Assembly (NCBI RefSeq): GCF_900188105.1
Contig: NZ_FZNP01000007.1
Coordinates: 248,001 to 312,000 of the forward strand
From: Actinomadura mexicana
GTDB taxonomy: Bacteria > Actinomycetota > Actinomycetes > Streptosporangiales > Streptosporangiaceae
DNA length: 64,000 nucleotides
Reading direction: 5' to 3'
Made by a program: the position numbers and the translations under genes. The notes under the pieces were generated by a model. That model was not told the DNA's origin. It saw only the letters and a list, made by a program, of their open reading frames with translations, and did not search any database. Positions 50,241 to 57,538 of this stretch are shown here, one piece after another (positions within the stretch are counted from its first letter, which is position 1; every line of letters begins with the position of its first letter).

Positions 50241-52082
50241 ATGGGGATCCAGGAACAGCGGGCCGACCTCGACCGGGCCGTCGCGGGGCAGACGATCTGC
50301 ACGGCCCTTGCCGCGACCGCCGCACGGCACGGCGGCAGGCCCGCCTACTCCGACCGGATCAGCGGCGAGTGGAGCACACTCACCTGGGCGGACACCCGGA
50401 CCCGCGCGCTGGAGACGGCGGCCGGGTTCGCCGCCCTCGGCCTGGAGGCCGGCGACGTCGTCGCGCTGATGATGCCGAACCGCTCCGAGCACGTGCTGGC
50501 CGACCTCGGCGCCGTGCACGCCGGCGGCGTCCCCACCACCGTGTACGCGACGCTCGCGCCCGACCAGGTCGCGTTCGTCGCCGGGCACTGCTCGGCCAGG
50601 TACGCCGTGCTGGACGGCGCGGACCAGCTCGGCCGCTGGCTGCCCGTGCTGGACCGCCTCCCGGACCTCCGCAAGATCGTCGTGGTGGACGCCGGCGCCT
50701 GCCCGCCCGGCGACCGCTTCATCACCTGGGACGCCTTCACCGAGCTCGGCCGCCGCGAGCTGGCCGCCGACCCGCTCGCGGTCGAGCGGCGCTGGCAGGC
50801 GGTCGGGCCCGGGGACACCGTCACCCTCCTGTACACCTCGGGCACCACCGGCGATCCCAAGGGCGTTCTGATCACGCACTCGATGGCGCTGCACGAGGCG
50901 GTGATGGTCGAGCGCAGCTCCGTCCTGCCCGAGCATCCGGCCGGCATCTCCTACCTGCCGTTCGCGCACATCGCCGACCGCGTGCTCAGCTACTACCTGC
51001 CGGTCCGGCTGGCCTCCCACGTCCACTTCTGCCCCGACCCGGCCCAGCTGACGGCGGTCCTCGGCGAGGTGCGGCCGCACTCCTTCTTCGGCGTCCCGCG
51101 CGTCTGGGAGAAGATCATGGCCGGCATCCAGGCGGTGCTGTCCGCCGAGCAGGACGAGGCGAAGAAGCGGGCGGTCGCCGCCGCCCTGGAGGCCGGCCGC
51201 GCTTACGTGACGGCGCAGGAGCACGGCAACACCCTCACAACGCCGATCGCGGAGGCCTTCGAGCGGGCCGACCAGGCGGTCCTCACGCCCATGCGCGCCC
51301 TGCTCGGCCTGGACCGCGTCCGGCAGGCCTCCAGCGCCGCGGCGCCGCTGCCCGTCGAGGTGGCCCGGTTCTTCGCCGGGCTCGGCCTGAAGATCTTCGA
51401 CGCCTACGGGATGACGGAGACGACCGGCGCCGTCACCGCCAACCTCGCCGACTCCTTCAAGCTCGGCACCGTCGGGCGCCCGTTCCCCGGCGTCGAACTG
51501 AGGCTCGCGGGCGACGGCGAGATCCTCGTCCGCGGCGCCACCTGCACCCCCGGCTACCTGAACCGCCCCGACGCCACCGCCGACCTCATCGACTCGGACG
51601 GCTGGGTGCGCACCGGCGACGTCGGCCGCCTGGACGAGGACGGCTTCCTCACCGTCGTCGAGCGCAAGAAGGAGCTGATCATCACCGCCGGCGGCGAGAA
51701 CATCGCCCCGTCCCTGGTGGAGAACCGCCTCAAGGAGCACCCGCTCATCGGCCAGGCCCTCGCCTTCGGCGACCGCCGCCCCTACGTCGTCGCGCTCATC
51801 ACCCTCGACGGCGAGGTCGCGCCCGTCTGGGCGGCCGCCCACGGCGTCGACACCACCGACCTCGCCGCCCTCGCCGACCACCCCCTCGTCCGGGAGGAGG
51901 TCGCCCGGGCCGTCGAGGACGCCAACGCCCGGCTCGCCCGCGTCCAGCAGGTCAAGCGGTGGCGCCTGCTCACCGCCGAGTGGACCGCCGAGAGCGAGGA
52001 GCTCACCCCGACCCTCAAGCTGAAGCGCCGCGTCGTGCACACCAAGTACGCCGCCGACATCGACGCCCTCTACACCGGCTAA
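50241..52082 (+). CDS. Long-chain fatty acid-CoA ligase, FadD15-like
   Basis: A 613-residue AMP-forming ligase. P-loop TLLYTSGTTGDPKGVLITHS, the A4 region GISYLPFAHIADRVLSYY, DAYGMTETTGAVTAN, and hinge GRLDEDGFLTVVERKKELI. The motif order and length match the FadD15/FACL group that activates long-chain fatty acids at the membrane. ATG 50241 is preceded by GGGGC-type purines rather than a strong site. Its stop is 11 bases upstream of the tRNA-Sec gene. It is divergent from selD. Confidence 0.9.
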   Translation: MGIQEQRADLDRAVAGQTICTALAATAARHGGRPAYSDRISGEWSTLTWADTRTRALETAAGFAALGLEAGDVVALMMPNRSEHVLADLGAVHAGGVPTTVYATLAPDQVAFVAGHCSARYAVLDGADQLGRWLPVLDRLPDLRKIVVVDAGACPPGDRFITWDAFTELGRRELAADPLAVERRWQAVGPGDTVTLLYTSGTTGDPKGVLITHSMALHEAVMVERSSVLPEHPAGISYLPFAHIADRVLSYYLPVRLASHVHFCPDPAQLTAVLGEVRPHSFFGVPRVWEKIMAGIQAVLSAEQDEAKKRAVAAALEAGRAYVTAQEHGNTLTTPIAEAFERADQAVLTPMRALLGLDRVRQASSAAAPLPVEVARFFAGLGLKIFDAYGMTETTGAVTANLADSFKLGTVGRPFPGVELRLAGDGEILVRGATCTPGYLNRPDATADLIDSDGWVRTGDVGRLDEDGFLTVVERKKELIITAGGENIAPSLVENRLKEHPLIGQALAFGDRRPYVVALITLDGEVAPVWAAAHGVDTTDLAALADHPLVREEVARAVEDANARLARVQQVKRWRLLTAEWTAESEELTPTLKLKRRVVHTKYAADIDALYTG

Positions 52083-52093
52083 GATCACCGCCG

Positions 52094-52189
52094 GAGGCGT
52101 GTGAGTGCCTGGTGGCCTCCCCGGCCTTCAAAGCCGACGGTCCCGAGGATCTCGGGACGGCGGGTTCGATTCCCGTACGCCTCCGCCAC
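52094..52189 (+). tRNA. selC: tRNA-Sec (anticodon TCA), with imperfect D and anticodon stems
   Basis: The 8-bp acceptor stem GGAGGCGT (52094-52101)/ACGCCTCC (52178-52185), discriminator G and encoded CCA (52187-52189) fit selenocysteine tRNA. The anticodon loop CTTCAAA has TCA in the middle. A long variable arm has a perfect 8-bp stem, GTCCCGAG/CTCGGGAC. The T loop is TTCGATT. Irregular points: the D stem pairs as GAG/CTC and GCC/GGC only if one T is bulged, and the anticodon stem has four pairs plus a C-A mismatch. The mature tRNA could still work. Confidence 0.93.
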
Positions 52190-52236
52190 CCCCGCCCCGC
52201 GCGGGGCGGAAGGCGGGCGCGACGTAACGTGAGGGC

Positions 52237-52428
52237 ATGAGGCGTCGCAGGCTGGCCTACGGGATCATGATGGGCACGTGCCTCACCCTGTTCGTGCTGG
52301 CCTGGGCGGTGGTCCGGCTGTACTCGCACACCGCGGCGATCGCGATGACGGTGGTGGCGCTGGTGATCCCGCCGTTCGCGGCGGTGGTGGCGAACTGGAA
52401 CATCGACCGGAGGGACCACCGCGAGTGA
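52237..52428 (+). CDS. DUF3099 family small membrane protein
   Basis: 63 residues. RRRRLAYGIMMGTCLTLFVL starts the first helix (about residues 7-27), and AAIAMTVVALVIPPFAAVVA the second. The motif MMGTCLTLFVLAW is typical of the DUF3099 family. The C-terminal NWNIDRRDHRE is charged and cytoplasmic. It is translationally coupled to the TRIC channel gene (GTGA overlap). The 23080 gene is a second, longer copy. Confidence 0.8.
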   Translation: MRRRRLAYGIMMGTCLTLFVLAWAVVRLYSHTAAIAMTVVALVIPPFAAVVANWNIDRRDHRE

Positions 52429-53051
52429 GCGGCCACGGGGTCGCGTGGCTGCTGGACCTCGCCGGGATCTTCGTGTTCGCCGTGTCGGGGGCGCTCGCGG
52501 CCGTCCGGCAGCGGCTGGACGTCGTCGGGATGGTGGTGCTGGCCGAGATCACCGCGCTCGGCGGCGGCATCCTGCGCGATCTGATCATCGGAGCCGTCCC
52601 TCCGGCGGCGTTCACCGACCTCGGGTACGTGCTGGTGCCGATGGCGGCGTCGGCGCTGGTGTTCTTCTGGCATCCGCAGGTGACGCGGCTGCTGCCGGCG
52701 GTGCTGCTGTTCGACGCGGCCGGGCTCGGGCTGTTCTGCGCGACCGGCACGGTCAAGGCGCTCGAATACGGGCTCTCCCCGGTGCACGCGGTGCTGCTCG
52801 GCCTCGTGACGGCGGTGGGCGGCGGCATCCTGCGCGACGTGCTGGCCGGGCGGATCCCGGCGGTGCTGTACGACCGGCAGCTGTACGCGGTGCCCGCGCT
52901 GCTCGGCGCGGCCGTGACCGCCGGCGCCGAGAGCGCGGGCCTGCACGGCGGGGCCGTCACCGCGGGCGCCGCCGTGATGGCGTTCGGGTTGCGCGTCCTC
53001 GCGATGCGCCAGGGGTGGCGGGCACCCCGCCCCCGCGGGGTGACCGACTAG
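52425..53051 (+). CDS. TRIC (trimeric intracellular cation channel) family protein
   Basis: A 208-residue membrane protein of the UPF0126/YicG group. It has two internal repeats, each with a G-rich turn, EITALGGGILRDLIIG and VTAVGGGILRDVLAGR, as in prokaryotic TRIC monovalent cation channels that form trimers. Seven hydrophobic segments fit the family. GTG 52425 overlaps the upstream stop, with GGAGGGA upstream. Confidence 0.9.
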   Translation: MSGHGVAWLLDLAGIFVFAVSGALAAVRQRLDVVGMVVLAEITALGGGILRDLIIGAVPPAAFTDLGYVLVPMAASALVFFWHPQVTRLLPAVLLFDAAGLGLFCATGTVKALEYGLSPVHAVLLGLVTAVGGGILRDVLAGRIPAVLYDRQLYAVPALLGAAVTAGAESAGLHGGAVTAGAAVMAFGLRVLAMRQGWRAPRPRGVTD

Positions 53052-53106
53052 CCCGCGCGGTCCAGGGCTTCGTTTGGGGCGGGTTCCCGGGGTACCGTCA
53101 ACGGTC

Positions 53107-53919
53107 ATGGGGCGGATCACCGTGCGCAGGCCCGTGCTGAGGCTGAGCGCGTCCGGGTCGCGGGTGCGCCGGCCCGACACGCTCGCGGCGGAGGAGCCGC
53201 TGGAGATCCGCGTCGCCGGCAAGCCGCTCACGATCACGATGCGCACGCCCGGGCACGACTTCGACCTGGTCGCCGGGTTCCTGGCGGCCGAGGGCGTGGT
53301 CGGGCGGGCCGGCGACATCGCGACGATGCGGTACTGCGCCGACACCGAGGAGCAGAACACCCTGGACGTGGTGCTCTCCCCCGGCGTGCCGCCGCCGGAC
53401 GACTCCATGACGCGGGCGTTCACCACCACCAGCGCCTGCGGGGTGTGCGGGAAGTCGAGCATCGAGGCGCTGCGCGCCGACCGGCCCTACGAGGTCGCGG
53501 GCGACCCGGTGCGGCTCACCCCGGACGTGCTGGCGGCCATGCCGGAGCGGCTGCGCGAGGCGCAGCGGGTGTTCGACCGGACGGGCGGTCTGCACGCCGC
53601 CGGCCTGTTCGACGCCGGCGGCGGGCTCCTCGCCCTGCGCGAGGACGTCGGCCGCCACAACGCCGTCGACAAGGTGATCGGGTGGGCCCTGCGGCAGGGA
53701 CGGCTGCCGCTGACCGGGACGGTCCTCATGGTGAGCGGGCGCGCGTCGTTCGAGCTGACGCAGAAGGCGATGACCGCGGGCGTCCCGGTGCTGGCGGCGG
53801 TGTCGGCGCCGTCCTCCCTGGCGGTGGACCTCGCCGAGGACGCGGGGATGACGCTCGTCGGCTTCCTGCGCGGCGAGACCATGAACGTCTACGCGGGGGC
53901 CGAGCGTATCGCCCTCTGA
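53107..53919 (+). CDS. fdhD: Formate dehydrogenase accessory sulfurtransferase FdhD
   Basis: A 270-residue protein that transfers sulfur from cysteine desulfurase to the molybdenum cofactor of formate dehydrogenase, required for activity. The catalytic pair is intact in TTSACGVCGKSS (CxxC). EEPLEIRVAGKPLTITMRTP and ALREDVGRHNAVDKVIGWAL (GRHNAVDK) are the family blocks. ATG 53107 follows TACCGT (53093-53098) by eight bases, suggesting a leaderless start. The partner formate dehydrogenase gene is not in this window. Many such enzymes carry Sec, others Cys. Confidence 0.95.
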   Translation: MGRITVRRPVLRLSASGSRVRRPDTLAAEEPLEIRVAGKPLTITMRTPGHDFDLVAGFLAAEGVVGRAGDIATMRYCADTEEQNTLDVVLSPGVPPPDDSMTRAFTTTSACGVCGKSSIEALRADRPYEVAGDPVRLTPDVLAAMPERLREAQRVFDRTGGLHAAGLFDAGGGLLALREDVGRHNAVDKVIGWALRQGRLPLTGTVLMVSGRASFELTQKAMTAGVPVLAAVSAPSSLAVDLAEDAGMTLVGFLRGETMNVYAGAERIAL

Positions 53920-54080
53920 GCGGCGCCACTTGTCATCACGAGTCGAAAACCGAGCGGTAACTTGTTGGGTTCCCCTCAAGAAACCGCGGTGCCGGCAGGA
54001 GTTGACTGCACTGCCAATGGCATACGCGCGGCGCGGGGGCACGTCGCGGCCGACCCGGACGCGTGGAAGGCGAGGACCGC

Positions 54081-55013
54081 ATGACGAGGCCCCAGGCGAG
54101 CGGCGGAACGGCGCCCATCGACGAGCGCCATCCGCCGATCAAGCCGCGGCGCGTCTCCTTCGACTGGTCGGAGACCCCGCTGCACTGGGTCCCGGGCGAC
54201 CCGGTCGCCACCCACATCATCAACTCGTTCCACATCGTCCTGCCCGAGGGCGAGAAGTGGTTCGTCCAGTGCGTCAAGGACGCCCGCCCGCACATCCGGG
54301 ACGAGCGGCTGCTGGAGGAGATCAAGGGCTTCATCGGGCAGGAGATGGTGCACGCCCGCTCCCACCAGGGCGTCCTGGACCAGATCCTGCAACGCGCCGG
54401 CATCGACGTCTCCAGGATCACCGACGCGGCGGGCCGGGGCAACGCCGAGCGCCCCGCCCAGATGGCGGCGCTGAAGGAGCGCAACCCGCGGGCGTGGCGG
54501 CGCCGGCTGCGCTTCGAACTGGCCGCGGTCGCCTCGATCGAGCACTACACCGCCGTCCTCGGCCAGTGGATCATGGACAACGACCGGCTCGACAAGGCCG
54601 GCGTGGACCCGACGATGCTGGACCTGCTGCGCTGGCACGGCGCCGAGGAGGTCGAGCACCGCTCGGTCGTGTTCGACGTCTACAAGGCCATGGGGGGCCG
54701 GTACCCGACCCGCGTCGCCGCCTGGGTCGTGTCGCTGTTCTTCCTGTACTGGGCGCTGATCGGCGGCTCGCTCTACCTGCTCAAACAGGACCCGACGATC
54801 ACGCGGCGGGTGACCCCGCTGCGCGTCTACCGCTCCTACCGGCGGTCCGTCCGGCTCGGCCACGTGCCCGGCATCTTCCGGCTCCTGATCGGCGAGGCGC
54901 CCGTCTACCTCAGGCCGAACCACCACCCCTCCAAGGTGTGCTCCACGCCCCGCGCGCTGGACTACCTCACGCAGTCGCCCGCCGCCAGGTCAGCGGGCTA
55001 CGACCCCTACTAG
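54081..55013 (+). CDS. Predicted metal-dependent hydrolase, PF10118-like
   Basis: A 310-residue membrane-associated protein. Histidine and acidic residues occur in GQEMVHARSHQ, IEHYTAV and HGAEEVEHRSVVFD, which together make a ferritin-like two-metal site. A hydrophobic stretch, AAWVVSLFFLYWALIGGSLY, follows. The family is annotated as metal-dependent hydrolase without an assigned reaction. ATG 54081 has GCGAGGA upstream; the frame extends to GTG 54063. It precedes the M24-like and EphD-like genes, and this trio may act together on lipids. Confidence 0.85.
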   Translation: MTRPQASGGTAPIDERHPPIKPRRVSFDWSETPLHWVPGDPVATHIINSFHIVLPEGEKWFVQCVKDARPHIRDERLLEEIKGFIGQEMVHARSHQGVLDQILQRAGIDVSRITDAAGRGNAERPAQMAALKERNPRAWRRRLRFELAAVASIEHYTAVLGQWIMDNDRLDKAGVDPTMLDLLRWHGAEEVEHRSVVFDVYKAMGGRYPTRVAAWVVSLFFLYWALIGGSLYLLKQDPTITRRVTPLRVYRSYRRSVRLGHVPGIFRLLIGEAPVYLRPNHHPSKVCSTPRALDYLTQSPAARSAGYDPY

Positions 55014-55038
55014 CCCCGGCCGCCCACCCTCGCGCGGC

Positions 55039-55113
55039 CGGATCCTCGCGCTCCGCACGGTGCCGGATCCTCGCGCTCCGCACGGTGCCGGATCCTCGCG
55101 CTCCGCACGGTGC
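55039..55113. repeat. 25-bp tandem repeat, three perfect copies plus a degenerate fourth
   Basis: Identical units begin at 55039, 55064 and 55089, each opening CGGATCCTCGCGCTCC. A decayed fourth copy starts at 55114. The array lies between the stop of the hydrolase and the promoter of the M24-like gene, 43 bases before its -35 box. It does not resemble the other 25-bp repeat at 18094. Confidence 0.92.
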
Positions 55114-55155
55114 CGAACTCGCGCGCCGCGGTGGCGGGCGTCACTCCGCGCGCCC

Positions 55156-55184
55156 TTGACCCGGACGCGGATCGGCGATTTATT
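55156..55184 (+). promoter_or_regulatory. Promoter of the M24-like/EphD-like operon
   Basis: TTGACC (55156-55161) and TTTATT (55179-55184) with a 17-base spacer. The GTG start codon is at 55191, six bases past the -10 box, so the message would be leaderless. The AT-rich tract here stands out from the surrounding sequence. Confidence 0.6.
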
Positions 55185-55190
55185 AACGAC

Positions 55191-55721
55191 GTGTCCAATA
55201 AAGTGGCGTTCGCCCGCGTGCACGACGCGGCGGAGCTCGAGCGATTCCGTGCCGCCCAGCGCCTGTGCTACCGGGGCTACCGGGCGCTGATCCTCGGCCT
55301 CGTCCGCGGGCGGCGCACGTTCGCCGACGTCTACGCCGAGGCCGACGCGCTCATCGAGCGGCAGGGCTACGACAGCCGGCACCGCGAGTATCCGGACCGC
55401 GTCATCGGCCACCAGGTCGGCGTCATCGGCGGGATCCTCCCGAAGCGCGTGGGATTCCCATTCGGTGTACGGTTCCTCCAGACCATCGGCCGCGAACTGG
55501 TCAAGGAGCGCCCGCAGGGGCGCTCCCCTCTCTGGAACGGGGCCGCGCAGTCCCAGCACTCCCCGACGCCCGGGCTGCGGGCGGTCGAGCCCCACATCGG
55601 GTTCCGCGGCGTCGGTGTGAAGTTCGAGGAGACCCTCGCGGTCACCGAGGACGACGCGTACTGGCTCGACGACGACCTTCCCCACGTGCACCGGTGGGCC
55701 CGACGGGAGACGACCGCATGA
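55191..55721 (+). CDS. M24-type metallopeptidase with an internal deletion
   Basis: 176 residues. The start (NKVAFARVHDAAELERFRAA) and the C-terminal half (GYDSRHREYPDRVIGHQVG; PLWNGAAQSQH; VEPHIGFRGVGVKFEETLA; VTEDDAYWLDDDLPHVHRW) match actinobacterial M24/aminopeptidase P-like proteins of about 270-290 residues. The middle, which should contain the paired metal-binding Asp residues, is missing: RLCYR joins straight to GYRALILG. The frame is open. It should be inactive as a peptidase. It is coupled to the EphD-like gene (ATGA overlap). Confidence 0.65.
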   Translation: MSNKVAFARVHDAAELERFRAAQRLCYRGYRALILGLVRGRRTFADVYAEADALIERQGYDSRHREYPDRVIGHQVGVIGGILPKRVGFPFGVRFLQTIGRELVKERPQGRSPLWNGAAQSQHSPTPGLRAVEPHIGFRGVGVKFEETLAVTEDDAYWLDDDLPHVHRWARRETTA

Positions 55722-57487
55722 CACACCCCGCCCCGCCCGTCACCCGGCGGCGCGTCCGCGGCGACGGCGTCGACCTCGCCGTCTACGAGCAGGGCGACCG
55801 GTCGCGCCCGACCGTCCTGCTGGTCCACGGCTACCCCGACACCCACGCCGTCTGGGACGAGGTGGCCGCCCGGCTCGCCGAGCGGTTCCACGTCGTCCGC
55901 TACGACGTGCGCGGCGCGGGCGCCTCGTCCCGTCCGTTCGGGCGCAGGCGCTACACGTTCGAGTACCTGATGGCCGACCTGGAGGCCGTCCTGGACGCGA
56001 CCGCACCCGAGCGCAAGGTGCACCTGGTGGGGCACGACTGGGGCTCCATCCAGTCGTGGGAGGCGGTCTGCACGACGCCGGAACGCTTCGCCTCGTTCAC
56101 CTCGATCTCCGGTCCGTGCCTGGACCACGTCGCGCACTGGACGCGGCGGAACCTGGCGCGCCCCACCCCGGCCAACCTGCGGCGGGCGGCCGGGCAGGCC
56201 GTCCGCTCCTGGTACATCTACTTCTTCCAGACGCCGGTGCTGCCGGAGCTGCTCTGGCGGGCCGGGATGGCGAAGCCGTTCGCCAAGGCCCTGGAACTGG
56301 GCGAGGGCGTCCCGCCCCGGCCGGGCCACCCGGCCAGGACGATGGCGCGCGACGCCGCGGCCGGGGTCGGGCTGTACCGGGCGAACATGCTCCAGCGGCT
56401 GCGCCGCCCGCGCGACCGGCGCACGGACGTCCCGACGCAGGTCATCGTCCCGACCAAGGACCTGTTCGTCTCGCCGCACCTGGTCGGCGGGCTGGCCGGG
56501 CGCGTCCCGAACCTGTCGCTGCGCACGCTCAAGGCCGGGCACTGGGTGCCGCGCAGCCATCCGGACGCCGTCGCGCGCTGGGTCACCGAGCACATCGCCG
56601 GCGTCCAGGGCGGCCCGCTCGCCGCCGCCGAGTCGCGCGCGCTCAAGCGGGCCAGGGTGACCCCGGGCCGCAGGTCCTTCGAGGGGTCCCTCGTCGTCGT
56701 CACGGGCGCGGGGAGCGGGATCGGCCGCGCCACCGTGCTGGCCTTCGCCGAACGCGGCGCCGAGGTGGTCGCCGCCGACCTCGACGCGGCCGCCGCCGAG
56801 CGCACCGCCGAACTGGCCGGCCTCCTCGGCCCGGCGGGGCACGCCTTCCAGGTGGACGTGTCCGACCGCGGCGCGATGGAGGACTTCGCCAAGGCGGTCA
56901 TGCACGAGCACGGGGTACCGGACGTCGTGGTCAACAACGCCGGGATCGGCATGGCCGGCCCGTTCCTGGAGCATGGCGCCGACGACTGGCGCAGGGTCCT
57001 GGACGTCAACCTGTGGGGCGTCCTCCACGGCTCACGGCTCTTCGCCAAGCAGATGGTGGAGCGGGGGCAGGGCGGCCACATCGTCAACACCTCCTCGGCC
57101 GCCGCGTACACGCCGTCCCGCGCGCTGCCCGCCTACGCGACCAGCAAGGCGGCCGTGCTGATGCTGTCGGAGTGCCTGCGCGCGGAACTGAAGGGCCGGG
57201 GCATCGGGGTCAGCGCCGTGTGCCCGGGGATCGTCAACACCAACATCACCCGCACGTCCCGCTTCGTCGGCCAGGGCGAGGAGGACGAGGCTCGCAGCCG
57301 GCAGCGCGCCGCGCGCGCCTACGCGCGGCGCAACTACGGGCCGGACCGCGTGGCGGAGCAGATCGTCGCGGCCGTCCGCGACGACCGCGCGGTCGTCCCG
57401 GTGACGCCGGAGGCACGCCTGGGCTACCTCGGGTCGCGCGTGGCGCCGGGCGTGATGCGGCTGCTCGCCCGGCTCGACGTGGGCTGA
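55718..57487 (+). CDS. ephD: EphD-like fusion: alpha/beta hydrolase plus short-chain dehydrogenase
   Basis: A 589-residue two-domain enzyme. Residues 1-300: epoxide-hydrolase-like, with oxyanion motif VHGYPDTHAVWDE, nucleophile Asp in LVGHDWGSIQSW, and the base His in KAGHWVPRSHPDA. Residues about 320-589: SDR with TGAGSGIGRATV, NNAGIGMAGPF, and YxxxK in YATSKAAV. The same fusion and length occur in mycobacterial EphD, implicated in mycolic acid epoxide modification. Here the substrate is unknown, as mycolates are not expected. ATG 55718 overlaps the previous stop. Confidence 0.92.
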   Translation: MTHPAPPVTRRRVRGDGVDLAVYEQGDRSRPTVLLVHGYPDTHAVWDEVAARLAERFHVVRYDVRGAGASSRPFGRRRYTFEYLMADLEAVLDATAPERKVHLVGHDWGSIQSWEAVCTTPERFASFTSISGPCLDHVAHWTRRNLARPTPANLRRAAGQAVRSWYIYFFQTPVLPELLWRAGMAKPFAKALELGEGVPPRPGHPARTMARDAAAGVGLYRANMLQRLRRPRDRRTDVPTQVIVPTKDLFVSPHLVGGLAGRVPNLSLRTLKAGHWVPRSHPDAVARWVTEHIAGVQGGPLAAAESRALKRARVTPGRRSFEGSLVVVTGAGSGIGRATVLAFAERGAEVVAADLDAAAAERTAELAGLLGPAGHAFQVDVSDRGAMEDFAKAVMHEHGVPDVVVNNAGIGMAGPFLEHGADDWRRVLDVNLWGVLHGSRLFAKQMVERGQGGHIVNTSSAAAYTPSRALPAYATSKAAVLMLSECLRAELKGRGIGVSAVCPGIVNTNITRTSRFVGQGEEDEARSRQRAARAYARRNYGPDRVAEQIVAAVRDDRAVVPVTPEARLGYLGSRVAPGVMRLLARLDVG

Positions 57488-57538
57488 CCGCGGCCCTCTC
57501 GCGGGCGCCCGTAAGGTGAACCGGAGGAGGGATGCCGC

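Noticed and set aside
55039..55113. Repeat considered as an origin or iteron plasmid element
   Set aside because: There is no replication gene nearby and the window is clearly chromosomal.
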